Assembly (NCBI RefSeq): GCF_009870125.1
Contig: NC_046681.1
Location: 6,089,001 to 6,153,000, forward strand
Source: Drosophila pseudoobscura
Lineage: Eukaryota; Arthropoda; Insecta; Diptera; Drosophilidae
Length of the DNA: 64,000 bases
Direction: 5' to 3'
The position numbers were made by a program, and so were the translations under genes. Positions 13,691 to 28,643 of this stretch are shown piece after piece (the first letter of the stretch is position 1; each line of letters opens with the position of its first letter). The notes under the pieces are model-generated. The model did no database searches and had not been told where the DNA came from. It was given only the letters and a program-made list of their open reading frames with translations.

Positions 13691-16159
13691 AAATAGCGAC
13701 AGCTGCTGACAACGTCATTGCTCTCTCGCGAAATGGCTCTGCCTCTGGGGCTCTTCGCCTCTGACGGAGTAAACAAATGCTGAAGCGAGCTGCTAAACAA
13801 ATTTATGACGTGGCTCTCCACTGCCAACATTTATTTTGTTGGCCAAAAACCGATGGGGTGTCCGCCGAGTGCTGAAATTAATGTTTATGTTTTTTTTTTT
13901 CGCAAATTAAGCGCAAAATGAATGGTGGGGGGGAATAGTTGGGAAAAAAACCCCTTCACACCCCACCCCACCCCGGTGCACTGGCTGTGCGGCAGGTATT
14001 TCCAGTGGCACTTGAAAGAGATCTTTTTTGTTGTTGCCTGAATTTCCATGGCAAAAAACGAGAGAAGCAAAAAATCAATGAAATCATGGCCGAGCAAACG
14101 ATTTTCATGTTTATACGTAATTTGTCAATAATTGGGGGTTTTTTCTCTCTGAATCAGTGGACGGGAAATGGTGGGCGGGCCTTGGGGCTTTTGAGAATGA
14201 AATTGTGTGGAAAAGCAGGATGTTCTTTCAGACGATAATTGGAAAGAAGCTTAGAATGTGGAGAGACGAGAGAATGTCCCCATCTCTTATTCTCAATCAG
14301 CGATCTACAAAAGAGGGGATATTGCATTTTCCATTTGAAGATGCATCTGGATCTCAGAGATTATAGAAGCTATAGCATTAAAATTAACTTCCACAGAGAT
14401 ATTGGGGATTATAGAGAACAGAACCATCTAAATTTGATGAGAATTTTGTATCTAACATCAGGTTTGATTAAAAAAAACCATGTGGTAGTAAAAATCTCTC
14501 TTTTACTCACATCCGCGCGCTTAAGCGAAGCGAGTGAGCAGGGGGTAGCCGCATAATCGAGGCGAGTGAGCAGGGGGCTTTCCGCCTAGTGTTTCCATAA
14601 TCATTGCAATCGTATTAAGATTTTGTAGAGAGCTATTTTCTACCCCTACTATCTACCCCATATACCATTTCCATTATAAGGATCATGCTCTTTTTTTATA
14701 GCAACAATGAAGTAATAATTCTCTTCTCTTCAATATCCAACAAAATCCCACAGAATCGAATAGTTTTTTAGACTTCTTTAAACTGGCAAACTTTTATTCG
14801 ATTTCTTGCGATTACTTTTATATTTCGCCATTACTTTTTTACTCAATTTCAATATAAATTCAATCACTTTCCATCACATTTTCCAATGAAGCTTCAACCC
14901 CTTTCAGTTCCTTCGTTTTACATACTTTTTGGGACTGTTTTTCTTTGGAAAATGACTTTGTTTTTCGCTCTGGCGTCGTCATCGGCTGTGGCCCAGTGAC
15001 ACAGACCAGACCATTTGTGCGCTGGCATTGGGCCAAAACAAAAGCCAAAGCAAAAAACAAGCCCCAAAAAACTTTTAGCCCTACAAAACAAAAAAAAAAA
15101 ACTGCAGTTGATTACGAGTCGAGGCAGTAGGTAAAAATATTCGTCGTGATGGCTAGCAAGGGAATTTGCATTTATTACGGGCATTCGTACGCCGTATTCT
15201 GTGGCAAGATATCTAAAGGTCATCCTGTTTGGGGCAGGGGCAACCCTGAAGCCGCATACATTTTAGCACAATTTCTGTTTTTATTTTTGTTTAAGGCTGC
15301 CACTGGTTTTTATTCCTTTTTAATGCATTACAAAATCAGCGAAAAAACAAAGTTACTAAACGCGTTAAGTAGTCGAACAAAAAGCCATAAAAAATCTGGT
15401 GCGCAATTTTCATGATGACGCAATGCAGCCCCCCGCTGATGAGAGACGGGATGGATGGACAGCCCGACAGACAGACAGACAGAGAGACAGACAGACAGAC
15501 AGTGGGCTTCCGTTGACCCTGGTCAATAAATTACAGCCACATGTTCGGAGAATAAACGGAAAAACACTAAAGTGTCAATAATGTGGGCCAAGCGGAAAAT
15601 CGCCAAAACGGAAACTCGTAGAAAGTATCATAAATATATATCTAGGGATATACGATATACGATACATGAGCGCAAATTAATGATTGAAAGCCATCATTGA
15701 AGTGACAAAAGAACCTTCGAAAGTGTCCTATATTTCCGAGAAATATATGTACAGGCCATGTCCATGGCTAGAAAGAGTTCGTTCTGCCGCTGAAGAGTAA
15801 AGAAAACAGTTCAAGGAAGTTCTTTTGTTTGCCAATGTGTTTTAGTGGAAAAGTTGATAAGATACGAGGGCACTAGTCGCCTCAAAGCGAGTGCAATGCT
15901 TCTTAGAACAGGAACAAGCCAGTGGGAAAGCAATCAATTACTCATGATATATTCGTTTACCCAAGAGCAAATTACTGTCAGTTATGTGTGTGTCTATATG
16001 TAGATTCATTATCTAGATTTATTACACAGTAGTTTCATTGGTTTTTGGGTGTGGAAAAATGGTAAATAAGTCATCAATGTCCTGGGGGAAATTATTGCCG
16101 TAGGGACCTCCCCCTTCTTTAACCCATTAAATATGGCCGCGCACTATTATGCCCTAAAT
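13691..16159. other. Gene-free intronic DNA
   Basis: No gene recognised. A direct repeat of gcgagtgagcaggggg lies at about 14528 and again about 34 bp later, and a GACA run lies at about 15464-15500. Confidence 0.45.
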
Positions 16160-16860
16160 ATGCTATACTTCAAAGCAAAAATATACGTAAAATATACCAT
16201 AATAAAAAAAAAACAGAAACAAAAACTAGCTGAAAATATACTACAAATATTTTAAGAATAAACTAGATAATATAATAATAAATAATAAACTTATAAATAC
16301 TAAATAATATACTAAGTAATGCCAAGAAAAAAATATTAATAAATACTAGGTAATACACTTATAAATTTTAAATAATAAACTAATAAATAATTAATTACTA
16401 AATACTAAATAATATACTAATAAATGAAAAATAATATAATAATAAATCCAAAATAATACACTAATAAATTCTAAATAATATACTGATAAATATTAAATAA
16501 TGCACAAATAAATACTAAATGATAAAATAATTAATATAAGAATTTATATAATAATTTATATAATAATTTATATAATAATTTATATAATAATTTATATAAT
16601 AATTTATATAATAATTAATATAATAATTAATATACCAATAAGTTGTGAATTATATACTTATAGATACTAAACAATGTATGAACAAATACCAAGACAGTAA
16701 CAAAAAAATATACAAAAATACTACTGAAAATATACTCAAGAAATAAACTTTTAAAAAATACTATAAATATGCCAAAACAAAACTCGAAATAAATGTAAAA
16801 AAAAAAAATACCAAAACAACACAAAAAAATATAGAAATATAATTCTTTAAAATAAACTAA
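16160..16860. repeat. AT-rich degenerate array ([26 protein letters not shown]) with a 12-bp core
   Basis: From about 16250 to 16530 the sequence is built of variants of actaaataatatactaata. From about 16540 to 16615 it is an almost perfect 12-bp array (aatttatataat, about 6 copies). Its reverse complement shares the TAGTATT core of the arrays near 29.3-31.7 kb. It is more than 85% A+T by eye. Confidence 0.7.
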
Positions 16861-17929
16861 TTGGAATACACACTCGTTTAAGGTAAAAAATATGTAAACA
16901 TATGGTTTTCCGCCTATGTACGTCAATAAACCAAAAGATCAACGTACCCCAAAAAAAAGAGGAAAAAAAAACTAAAATCAATCAGATACGAGACTAACGT
17001 TAAATGCCGTCTAGTTCCGTCATTGATAACCCCGAAATCTATTTGTATAAACACTTATTATGCCAGATTGTGCCTGCCGACTATAATTAAAGCCCAATAA
17101 AAGCCCCCGCTCCAAGAGTGTGGCTCTTATCAGCCCTTAGCGCACACAGACAAGTCGGTCAGAGGAGCGAATGCCCAGGGCTTTGAGCTTTTATCAGTGG
17201 AAGAGACAGAGGACAGGGGAAATAGTGTTTTCCTATAGGCTTAATCTCTAAAGTTCAGGCGAGCGATCCACTAATGTAAACAAAGTTCTGTGATATCAAA
17301 AAAAATTGATATCAGAAATTTCCGCGTGCGAATAACCATCGCTCAAGTGGCGGTAATACGGGGAGAAATCTCCTTCAAAGGTGCTTCTTAAATTGAAAAA
17401 CCTTTCAAGCCCGTACTTTGACAAATCCCGCCATTCCACAGTCGCCATTCGCCATTCACCATTCGCCTGACTAATGCCTATTAAATCCCTGTGCAACGGA
17501 AGGTCGTTACATCCGACAGCAGGATTACGTGGAGGAGGAGGAGGAGGAGGAGCTTTGAGTAAACACGACCTTCGAGGCGAAGTCCGGTGCAAAATTACAG
17601 TAGAATTAATAGAAATTGCATCGTGCAGAACATCAAAGAGAACCCGAAGCCGAAGCCAAAGCCCAAGCCAAAACAGGCGATAAAAAATACCCTCTCTTTA
17701 ACGATATGCCATATACACAGGCGGGTTTATTGTTCAGATTTGCCAGCTATAAAAATGTTTTGATATTTGTAGAAAATTAAAACTTATTTCGTAAGCAATA
17801 AAATCAAGTGCAGAAATTATATGATCCGCAATATGAAAGGAACTGAACTTTTTCGAGTATTATTCCGAAAAAGGAGAACTTGGGAAATACATTTATGATC
17901 GGAATAATACACCAGATATCTGGAATAGT
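16861..17929. other. Gene-free intronic DNA
   Basis: No gene recognised. There is a GGA trinucleotide run at about 17531-17552 and several copies of gccattcgcc at about 17440-17470. Confidence 0.45.
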
Positions 17930-18176
17930 AATAGGGAATTTTTTGGGTTTATTTTACATATTCAAATTTTTTATTATTATTTTTTTTGTATTTTATTATT
18001 TTTATTTTATTATATTTATTTTATTATATTTATATATTATATTTATTTTATTATATTTATATATTATATTTATTTTACTATATTTATTTTATTATATTAA
18101 TTTTATATTTTTTATTATGTTTTATTTATTTTATTATTTTTCATAATCATATTTTCCACATATTGATTATTATTAA
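17930..18176 (+). repeat. TTTATTATATTTATTT low-complexity array
   Basis: The stretch is almost entirely T and A, made of ttttattatatttat and ttatatatt variants. The two open frames across it encode only Ile/Phe/Leu/Tyr and are composition artefacts. Confidence 0.75.
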
Positions 18177-21100
18177 ATAAATGCTGTTCTCTGGACGCAA
18201 AGTATTAGTTTATACGATTTACTTGACAGTTTACAATCTACAATCTATAATCCAAAAGAAGCCCTAAAAATGTTACTCTTTGAATCGAAAAAGATCTCAA
18301 ATCTAAGATATTCTGTTGTCAATAATCCTCTTTCTATTCCCCGAATCTCTTGATAGGGTATTCCTCTGCTTCAAAAACCAGTAAAAAAGGTGCCGTCTGA
18401 CATTTGTTTTAATGCATTATTTATGCCCCCCATCCGTGCTGAGTGTCCTGTTGTGCAAGCTTCTGTTTCTATTTGTGTTCCATCCATCCGACTGATGTCC
18501 TGAAGGGGGAGCAGTTCTTGGGGGCGGAGTTCAGGAGCTGTCTGTTGTCTTTGCGGAGCAGTTCTAGTGCTCTGCACGGGGGGATGGGATGTTCGAGGGG
18601 CTGTGGGGCTCTCCTTTTTCTATATAAAGACCTTGCACCTTTGCGTGTCTATGAGCACGGCGTGCCACCCTGCACTAACTGCATTTTAATTGTGCCCTGA
18701 AACTGATTGTCGGCGCTAATGACGTTGAGAACATGAGAGACCAGCGAAACAGGGAAAATCGTAACAGAAAGCCACTGCGGGAAAGGAAAAATCAATGAAA
18801 AATAGAGAGGAGAGGAGAGGACAGAAGAGAAGAGTGAAGAGGAGTAATATTACGGCTGAATGGGCAAACACACGCTACACACAATTTCACTTTCAATTTT
18901 CAGGCTATTTTCAAGGCAATTTCCGTTTTAGATTGCGCCCCGCCCCCGTCTCCGTGCCCCCCTAAAAAAGGTCACAAATATCATTGAAAAAATAAGCAAC
19001 TACAAATCCAAATCGAAATTTGCATAAACATCCGGCTGGGCGACTTTTGTCAGAGGTCTAGCTGTGGCATGCAACCGAATTAATTTTCGAAATCTAAAAC
19101 TAAGCTTTTCTATTGTATGGAGGGGCGGATCCAGGTATAGAGGTGTATAGGGGTGTACGGGGGGGTTCTTGGACTCCTCGTAATTATTACTTTTATTCTC
19201 TTGTTTTTACTGTTTTTTACTGCCGCTGTTGCCGTCGGACGTGACTGGAATTGTAAATTGAAATGCTTTTGATTTTGCTTTTTGTGTGTGTTGAATTGCA
19301 GTCCGAAAAAACAGCAAGGCACGTCTGCAATTTAATGCGAGAAGCTCTGGCCCCCCAGCCAGCCAGCCAGCAGTGGAATGTTGTCAGGGAAGGGGAATGC
19401 CCCTCAGGAGAGGCACACGGCGGAGTGGACTCTGTCCACAGCTTCTGTTTGTAAATGGATTCTAAGGGGACACATATGTGCACGGAGGCACAATTTATGT
19501 GAAAGGATTGCCACATTCCTGTGTCCGTTCTTTGTGCGTGGGCTCCACACGCGCTCCTGGTGGGTGTTTTCTGTGAAAAGCGAAAATCTAGAGCACCACT
19601 GAGGAAATGGAAGTGGAAGTGGAAATGGAAGTGCCTCGTAAAGTCAAAGTCGAATGCATGTATTGAAAGAAATACCTTATGGAATAAAGAGCTGCTGCTG
19701 CACATGGAAGTGCATAATGTTGCCAGAAGGGGAATGAATGAAAGGAGTTCAGTAAACCCAATGAAAGCGACAATCCATAAAGGAAAGTACCAGCCAGACG
19801 AGAGATGGAATGGATGAATGGAGAGTTTTTAGGGAGGGGCGATCCAAGAAAGGTTACGCGTGGGACTTGCAGACAAAGAAGGGATTGCTCAAGGAGGAGT
19901 ATTAAAGGTGTTTTCATCGTCTGAAACATGTTCCAACTACTTTTATGAATAGTTTAGCACAGGAACGAAGCGTTTACAGTCCCCAAACAGGAAATATTTT
20001 TTAATTCACATTTTTCGCATCACTTTTCACATTTAAATCTTAAGGTAAATCCCCCAAAACTCATTCTAGTAATCTCTTTTTAAAACTATCTCCTTACAAC
20101 ATTTATCTTTTGTCGTACACAAAAAACTTCTGCAAATACCACAGGGAAACAAACAATTTACCATTTCATGGGCCTTTCATCTCTGCCAGCCCCCAGCCCC
20201 CAGCCCCCATCCCCCAGCTCCCAAGTGGCGACAGCACCTGTCCCTTGTCCCTTGTCCCCTGCGGCGAAGGGGAAACTTTTTTCCTGCCTCACAAAACAAA
20301 TTGTTTAACTTGTGCAAATATTTTGCTCGTGTCTGACAAGAAGATGGCATTCTCCGAGCGAGCAATGCATTGCCAGGCCACCAGACTAGAGAAAACTATG
20401 GTTCCCTGGGGTTTCCTAAGGCATTGACTCTTACAGATATTTCGGGACTAATTACTGACCTCAAAACAATAATTAACAATTGCCAGAAAACAATAATAAA
20501 CTCTTGTGTGGTGTGTGCATATCATTAGCAAATGCCAAGCGGAGCGTGAAGGTTTTCACTCCAAAAATAAACAGCAAGAAAGTATGGGTAGAAGAGACTG
20601 TTTCTAGGGAAAAGAATGTACGATATAGCTATCATATCTGGGATTTCCAATGTTCTTTTTAGGGATTACAGGGAATACATACCTTAGCTATTGTGTCCAC
20701 CATTCTTTGACTTCCCTTTTTAGCCGAAAAACAGCCCTTACAGACTCTGATTGAATGCTGATCCAAAATAGAGGCATAATACTTCGAAGAGGCTTTCCGT
20801 TTCCCCCTTTAAGCATCTGTAAAAATCATAATACCCTCCCTCAAAGGGTATATACACATGTCTCAAGTGTAGTACATTCTTTTTTTTACGACTCCCACAA
20901 TTTTCGGCAAAAAGTCTTTGTGTGAATTATGGCCTGGCAACAAAAGTAGCAAAAAACAGAGTAAAACAAAAGGTCGACTCATGCACCGGAACGGTGTCTG
21001 CACCCCGTGCCACCCACCTGCCGCCTGCTCGCAGAGACATAGATACAGATATATTTGTTTTTGTATTATTAATTAGTCTTTCGAATGAGTCACGTAAGCG

Positions 21101-24100
21101 ATATGATTATCGTGTACTAAAAATGAAATTTGTTCTGTGTGAAACGCGATAATAAAAGCAAAAGCGAAATATTTTCGAGGGTTCTGTGTCTCTTTTGCCC
21201 AGATAAAAAATGGTGCTAAAAACGAGGAAATGTCAAATAAATTGGTACTTCCATGACTCATTCCGGGGTCGCTTGATAAAGAAATTGTGTTCGAAACAAT
21301 TATCTACACGTGTCGCTGTGTAATATTGCCTCCCCAGAGATTCCCTGGCATTCCTCTAGAGATTAATTGAGAAGAGAAGACAGCTTCCTTCCTGTAGATA
21401 CATTCTTTCAGCTTTGGAGAATTATCTGTAGAGATTCTTGTGGTTTTGCACTTCCTCCCCAAAGATTCTTTGGGATATTTTTGTGTCTAAATTTAACTTA
21501 ATAGAAATCATTAGAAATTAAAGGGGTTTCCCTTTCCGTAATTCAATTTTCAATTCTATTTTGGAGTGTTCCAATATTTAGAATCGCTTTTTTCAGCATT
21601 AAACCCCCCCAAAAAAAAAGGTCATATATCCCTGATCCCTCTTTTTATCTCGATTCCAAGTTTTGTATTAATTTTTCATTGGAACACAACTTTTAAAAGA
21701 AAAATAGTTACTCAAAAAAGAGTTTTTACAAAGAATCTGTTCATTAATATTCCATTCAAAGAATCTTTCTATTACAACTATTTCCATTTCTCCTTTTGGT
21801 AATACCATTTGCGATTAAACAGTGAGTCACATCACTGTAAGTCATTTGCTTAGCAAGACCAATGCTCCACATTATGTGGCAAGGTTCCCCCGCCCCCATC
21901 GCGATGCCATCGCGGGGCAATCTTCGTCATCAGTCAACTATTTTCCAAGTGCCCCACCACCAGCTCTAATCTGGGCGTTCAAGTGCGAACGGAGCGCGTA
22001 TTATGATTCAGATTAAAAACAAGCGATCGATCATTATGTGGTGCTAAACAAGAGACCCAGAGACCCACCAGGCAGGGGCCCCTCTGCCTCTCTTTAAAGT
22101 GGGGCGGGCGTGACTCAGTCCCTCAGCCGTTGCAAATTGTATTTTCTTTTATGGCCAGCACATGTGTCGCCCCCCCAGAGAACCAATTAGAGAGAAAAAC
22201 TACTCGCAGATAAGGGACAGAGTACTCCAGCAACAAACGAGACCCGTGCCAGATCGTAACTCAAATGCAAATGTTTGCAGTTGTTAAAATTAAATTCATA
22301 AGCAAATATACGTCACACGGCCTTGTCTGACCTTCAAGTGGGTCGCAACCGAATAGATGGAGACGGGAGACAGGAGACAGTAGATAGAGTTGCAGATATT
22401 TGTACGACAGATAAAAGTAAAAACTATTTACTTGAGATGATGAAATGCCAGTTGGTTGCACTCCTCCAGCTTACAACTTTACGATGGAATAAATTGCACT
22501 TGGCTTACCTGCAACGAAAGAAGGGGGAAAAACATTTATGAATATCATATAAAATATAGTTAATTTTCATGGAAAAAGAGACCCTTTTCCAAGCGGCAAG
22601 ACGTCGTTATTCGAGTTGCTTCATGCATGAAAACCCCACCAAAAGCACTCGAAAAATACTCAAAAAATAAACAGAAAATAAAATAAAAATAGAGTAGTCT
22701 AAATTTGTGGGTTGGGAGCTTAAAAAACCCTCGAAGAACCAAACCAAATTATAATTTATTCGGGAATCAAAAAGCTTTCTAATATTTTGGCTGTACCATC
22801 CTTCGATTTATACCCCCTATACCACTCGCACACCTTCGTAAAGCTTCGGCAATGAAGCGAATGACATTGGTACGCTGTCCCTAAGCGAAAGGGCACAATC
22901 GATTCGATAGGGATACCTACAGATAGGAAACGGAGCTTATGGAAACCCAGAGATCTATATCTAAAACCTAGGAAAACTCCTGCCTTGCCTATGTCTTAGA
23001 CTTGTGCCACTCACCGAGTCATAGAGCCTCTAAACACATATTCTTTGCCTCGTAGTTTTATAGTCTTTGCTTAAGGGCATTGCGGCTCTCACAGAGAAGG
23101 TGGGGTGGAGCAGAGCAGAGTAGAGCACACAAAACACAGCTGGTACTTGCGACCTGGTCATTCATTGCATTGTCTTTTGTCATCATTGTCTTTGACGAGT
23201 ATGAGCACGATGATGTGTCAAGTGGTGTGGACTGCAATCATCCGTAAATATGCACAAAGTACGGCTAGGGCTACGAGTACAGGAGTATGTATACATATAT
23301 TTGTTTTATACGAGTTATTTCTTACAACAACAAGGCGTTTTTACACAGAAGCTGTTGATGTAATGCATTGTTTTGTACTTGAAGTCGCTCTTTGTTTGCC
23401 TGGAGATACAGATACTCGCGCAGTGACATATTGTACAGCATTTACATGGCATATATGTATGTATCTCTCTGGATATATACTCGTGCAAGTATATGGTTTG
23501 TAATATGAGCAATAAACGCAGCCAGAGATTGACAGCGGCCACATCTCTTTATTGTGGTTCCTCCATGTGGGCAAGATCTTGGGCTTAAAGATCTCTGGAG
23601 GAAAAACCAGCATACAGATACAAATTATTACTAATATTCCAAGTGGAATAAGCTTTAGTGATTTCATGGGCAGATTTCTATATCAATATTGTCTACATTT
23701 CCATTTGAATTAAGTATTTTCCAACACTCTCAAATCGTTGAAATTAAATTTAAAAAAAAAATACCCCCCAAATAAAGGTTTCCCCGCTAAGATCCCTTAA
23801 GTTCTTTATTTAGAATCGAAATATATTCCCTAATTTAGTATTTGCCTCGAAAACACCTTTAAATACCCGACTAATCTGATCAAAAGCCCCAAGGAACCTT
23901 CAATCATTGCACAAAAATTAAAAATAAATTTGGCCGACTTTTTCTTGGAATTTTTGCATACTAACCCTCTCGATAAGGCACCTCGTAATCATGCGAATTA
24001 AGAGCTCAAACAGAAGTTCCTATATTGTATATTGTATATTGTATTTAGTGTGTGTTTCTCTGAGTATTTCGGGAAGGGAAGGTCATAAAATCTGTAGAAA

Positions 24101-26599
24101 CAGCTGGTTTCGCGGCGGATGTTTGCCTGGAAATCAATGTTAAAAGTTGGGGAATTTCTGTGTATAAACGAACCGCATTTATCGGAGGAGCCCTTGGGTA
24201 TATTTACCCATATACCAGAGCGTATATTTGCGCAGTTGTGGCACTTTGAAGTTTAAATTTAAATGTGGTAGCTTTTTTTGTATCTTTTTCCCAGCCTTAA
24301 AGTTCAATAACTTTGCGGAGAGGCTTCCGCCGAGGCATTAAAGTGCTGCCATTAGTCCAATAATTTGCTACCATCTCAAGCCCCTGTCTGGGGCTAACAC
24401 TTCCACTTCCCCTGCCGCTTTATCTTCATCTTTTTTCGGTTACTCTTTGGGGCATCAATCACGGATAGGCATGCCACTCGTAGAGCTGTCTTCATGTCTC
24501 TGGCCTTTTCGAACCGATCGCCCGACCTGACGTGTAATATATTCATTATCGTTCATTATTCAAGGTGTTTACATAGCGGTTCTTTCTGCTTCACCCCCAT
24601 ATCATCCTCTCTGTCTCTCTGACTATCTCTATTTCTGTTTCTGTTTCTATTTCTCGAGTAATGCCTTTCGGGTCGTCTCATTATCTTTTGTTTTGCTTTT
24701 TGTACATTTTTCAAGTGCGAGTTTATGGGGCGGTGTAATAAATAGAAATTATTTGATAAAGGAAGGTACTCTTGGACTCTGCCGATAGGTGAACGCAGTG
24801 GTAATCGCAGTGGCGATAAGAACGATGGGAACCCGGTCTGCTACGAGGGCAACGCTATGAGATCCGCTATTTCCAAAGATCTCATTGGAATGTCTCCCTG
24901 CCTCTCTGTAGAATATTTTAACCCTTTTTCCTCAGCTGGAAACCCTCAGCCAACTCCAATTTCTTTGCCTCTTCAGCATTTTTCTCTCATTACTGCAGCT
25001 GCCCTCAAAATGATATAACCATATTTTAATATTGTGCATAAAAAACGTTTACCATTCCAAAAAACTTCAACAAAGGTTCAAAAAAAGAGTAAATGACACA
25101 AAAGACTTTCAAAAAAATGCAAAAGCAAATAAAAGTAAGATTACGAAATGCCCAAGCGACCTCTGGAAAGGCGCTGGAAAAACATACCTCTCGAATGAGG
25201 GGAAAAACTCGTCTAATTGCTGGGCGTTTAGGCCCCAGAGTAAAAGATAAACTTTTACCAACACCCGAGGGCCCGAGGGCCCGTGCCCGTGCCCGTACCC
25301 GTGCCCGTGCCCGTACCCGTTCCTTCCTAATGGATGATGCGCGGAGACCCCAAAGCAGAAAAAGATCATTAATAAAAGGGGAGGCGGCCCAAGCACGGGT
25401 CCATTCAAAAATAATGAATCTTTGGCTTCATTTGATTCGCGCTTTGACGCAGTTTTTTCAGTGGGAGGGGAGGGAGACTCACTTGAGTGATTTCAATCAA
25501 ACGGTGGACCCCGACCCCGACCCCGTCCCGTCCCGGGCATTATCTTCAATTACTCAAACAACAACAGCAGAAAATATATTGCAGAATCTGGCAAATGATT
25601 GACACAAAACATGTTATGTCACAGGGGCGCAGGGGGAGCAGCGAGGAGGGGGGTTGGGGGGCTAAGCGGTGGATATATGTCAAGAGAGGCGACTCCCAGT
25701 CTCTGAGATTAAGCATACGCCATGTGTGCGGTCTGAATGACTGACTTTTCAATGGAAGCGACTGTCGACTGTCGTATGGCGGCTGGAGGCTGCCTCGTGT
25801 CGCAATTAGAATTTATCGCATTTGGTGTCGCATTTGTGCTGTTGCCATGTTGGGGGATATCCACAGCAACAGCCCCCAAAGTGGATCCAGCTTACGTTAC
25901 GTTTTTCTGGCTGCCTCAAGTCCGGTTCTCTCTCTCCCTCTCCCTCTCCCTCTCTGTAGATAGCCATTCAAGTTACGCCATAATCACACATGCTATACAT
26001 GTGTTTAAGTGCACTCTTGAGCGTTACTTTTTCGTAATACCCGTAGTATATTTTTTGTATTCCCCTTTGCTTTATTTTTCATCATATTTTAATTGCTCCG
26101 CGGACAAATCACGAGTAAATAAATCATTGCTTTGGCACTTTTCAAGAGCACTTCTCCGTGAATATGATAAATACACAAAAGCGGAATTGAAAAAAACTTT
26201 TGGAAATATAATTGGTATACAGTTTTTGATAGAAATAAAGTCCCATATTCTTTCATATCATTTTCGTTGAATGAGAATCGATAGAGAAGTGTAGCACTCG
26301 AACGAAATGCTTGCTGATTTTGAGTTCCGGCTTTGAGTGAATGCTTCTTTGTTAGAGGCACTTCTAACATCCACTTCTTAAATCCTTAAAAGTAAATTTT
26401 TTTGTAGTATTTGTTCTCCCATGCGCTAAAAAATGATTGTTTGAGAGGGGAAAGTTTTTTTGAATAGTTTTTTTTTTAAAGAAGCCGAAATATCACTGCC
26501 TTTTAATTTTTTCTTCGCCCCTTAATAGTATTTCGATCAAATCTAATAGATTTTTCTGATATTTTCTAGATTTATTTCTGTTATAATCGCGGTATTTTT
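18177..26599. other. Gene-free intronic DNA
   Basis: No gene recognised. Simple repeats include cagccccc (about 20190-20215), a tatattgta run (about 24024-24045), gcccgt/acccgt hexamers (about 25272-25320) and a ctctcc run (about 25925-25955). The longest open frame (25737-26270) has no recognisable domain and runs through the pyrimidine repeat. Confidence 0.45.
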
Positions 26600-27020
26600 T
26601 CTGGTACTTTCTTGGTATGTATCATTTATTTTTTTTATATATATTTTTTTATACATTTTTATATTTTTTAAATACTTTTTTATATTTTTTATATACATTT
26701 ATATTTTTTTTATATACATTTTTATATTTTTTTATATACATTTTTATATTTTTTTATATACATTTGTATATTTTTGTATATACATTTTTGATATATTTTA
26801 GTTGGTCATTTTTATATTTTCGTGGAATATTTTTTTATTTTTTCCTGGTATATTTTCCGGTATTTCAACACTTGTATGCTATTTACTGGTATTAAATTGT
26901 GTTTTTATGGTATTTCCTGGTATTTTTCTGGTATAATATTTTATTTTCCTTTATTATAGGGTTTCGCAATATTTAGTGTTATTTTCGGATATCTTTCTGA
27001 TTTTTCATGGTATTTTTCTG
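26600..27020 (+). repeat. T-rich array: TATATACATTTTTATAT unit passing into GGTATTT motifs
   Basis: Positions about 26635-26790 are repeats of ttttatatacatttttata with a period near 19-21 bp. On both sides ggtattt and tggtat motifs recur (ctggtactttcttggtatg, ggtatttcctggtattt). The motif links this array to those at 29.3 and 31.1 kb. Confidence 0.7.
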
Positions 27021-28643
27021 AGACCTAATAGCCTTGTTTAGGTTTATTTTTGCTTCCACTTGTCGAATAACTTGGTTTGAGATTCACTGCAAGAGTTTGT
27101 ATAGAGTATACGATGAAAAGCGCTTCCTAGTGCGACTTTTCCGTACAACCCCAAGGACACACTGCCCCCAAGAACTGTAGGGCCTAGAATACACACAAAA
27201 TCCATTCACAAATCCTTACGATCTCCAATTGTTTCAATATTTATTTAACTTGTGCAACGAATAAATTTTGCATTCCCGTTCCCATTTCCATTTTCGCATT
27301 GAAAAGGCTTGATTGATTTTCAACAAAGGAGAAATTCCTCAATCTTTTATTTATTTTCAATTTTCGCTTGGAAAAGCGATGTACTGAAAAGCGGTCGAAC
27401 ATATAAATTTCTTTGTTTTCCGAAAAAGAGAGAATTTATTGCGCCTCTGGCGCTGCTGCTGCTGCTGCTGGCGTCCGTCAGAAGTAATAAATAATTAATA
27501 TTCTTACTCAACAAGCAATTAAATGTTTTTATGGCACAAACGCAGAAAACAAAGCCAAAAAGAGTCTAACGTAATTTGCTTGAATGCAAATACAATTTGA
27601 ATATTTATTTCCACATCCAATCCCCCGACAACCCGATGGATTCTGATGAGTTTTGCCAAATACGTAAAGTAAAGGTTTATGCCAAATGCAAAAAGTGTTC
27701 GTTCAATGCAATAAAATCCCCCCTATAAAGAGGCAGCGAGTGAAGCGGAGATGAAAGATACGTATCGCTGGATGATATATACATACGTATCCATATATAT
27801 TGTGTATCGTATATTTCTCAACCCGCACGCGTGTATGCCAATGCGAGTCATTGAACGTCGGTGCAAATGACTTCATCATTGAAGTAACTGACAGATACGT
27901 ATCTCCCCCTCTCTCTCGCTTTTGTACATATATCTACATAGACGTAGGAGTGTGTGTGAGTAGCATATGGATAGATAAGTCTCCTTCGCCCTCCCTCCCG
28001 ATGCTCGTTTGAATCAATGTAAGCTCTGACTGAAGCTGTCTATTGAATGAAGTGAAATGAAATGAAATGTTCGCTCGTTCTCATGACTCTCGAATGAGTA
28101 TTCGCAAAACACATGTCACCGAGTGTCTGCATCAGCAATACCAGCAACAACTATTTTACGGGGTACTTTATGTGGCACTTGGCCAGGCCAACATCATCAG
28201 GTTGACTGAACTCTTTTACAGAGTGTGCAAAGGGAGTGGAGCTCCAGGACCTTGGGGATGTGCCCAGGCAGTGCTTTGAACCAGGAGTGGTGAACCCCCA
28301 GTCGGTCATCTTTTGTGGGAATTAGCTAGTTTTCTTTTTTTGCATGCTCTTCACTCAGACACTTGGAAAGGTTAAATACAGCACTAATATATGGCTGGGA
28401 AATATATCATTAAAATAAAAGGTGTTCTGAGTGGATAGTGAGTGTTTTAGCTGTTGGATATTCTTTCAGGAATCTGGGTTGAAGGAGTATACGCACATCA
28501 TATGTCCTCAAATCCCAAAACAGGTTTAAATGTTAGTTTTTAATTTCGAATTTTTTTTTTCGTTTTTCTAATGTGGGGAAATGGACAAGCTTCGTTTGGT
28601 ATTTAATGCTTGTGGTATTTTTTTGTATTTACATACATACAGG
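27021..28643. other. Gene-free intronic DNA
   Basis: No gene recognised. A CTG run at about 27453-27470 lies in an unsupported short frame. Confidence 0.45.

Noticed and set aside
14528..14577. Two copies of gcgagtgagcaggggg 34 bp apart
   Set aside because: Only two short copies. Too little to call a system beyond a local duplication.
25737..26270. 177-codon open frame, plus strand
   Set aside because: It runs through a ctctcc simple repeat, has no recognisable domain and matches no exon structure. Expected by chance in this much AT-rich DNA.
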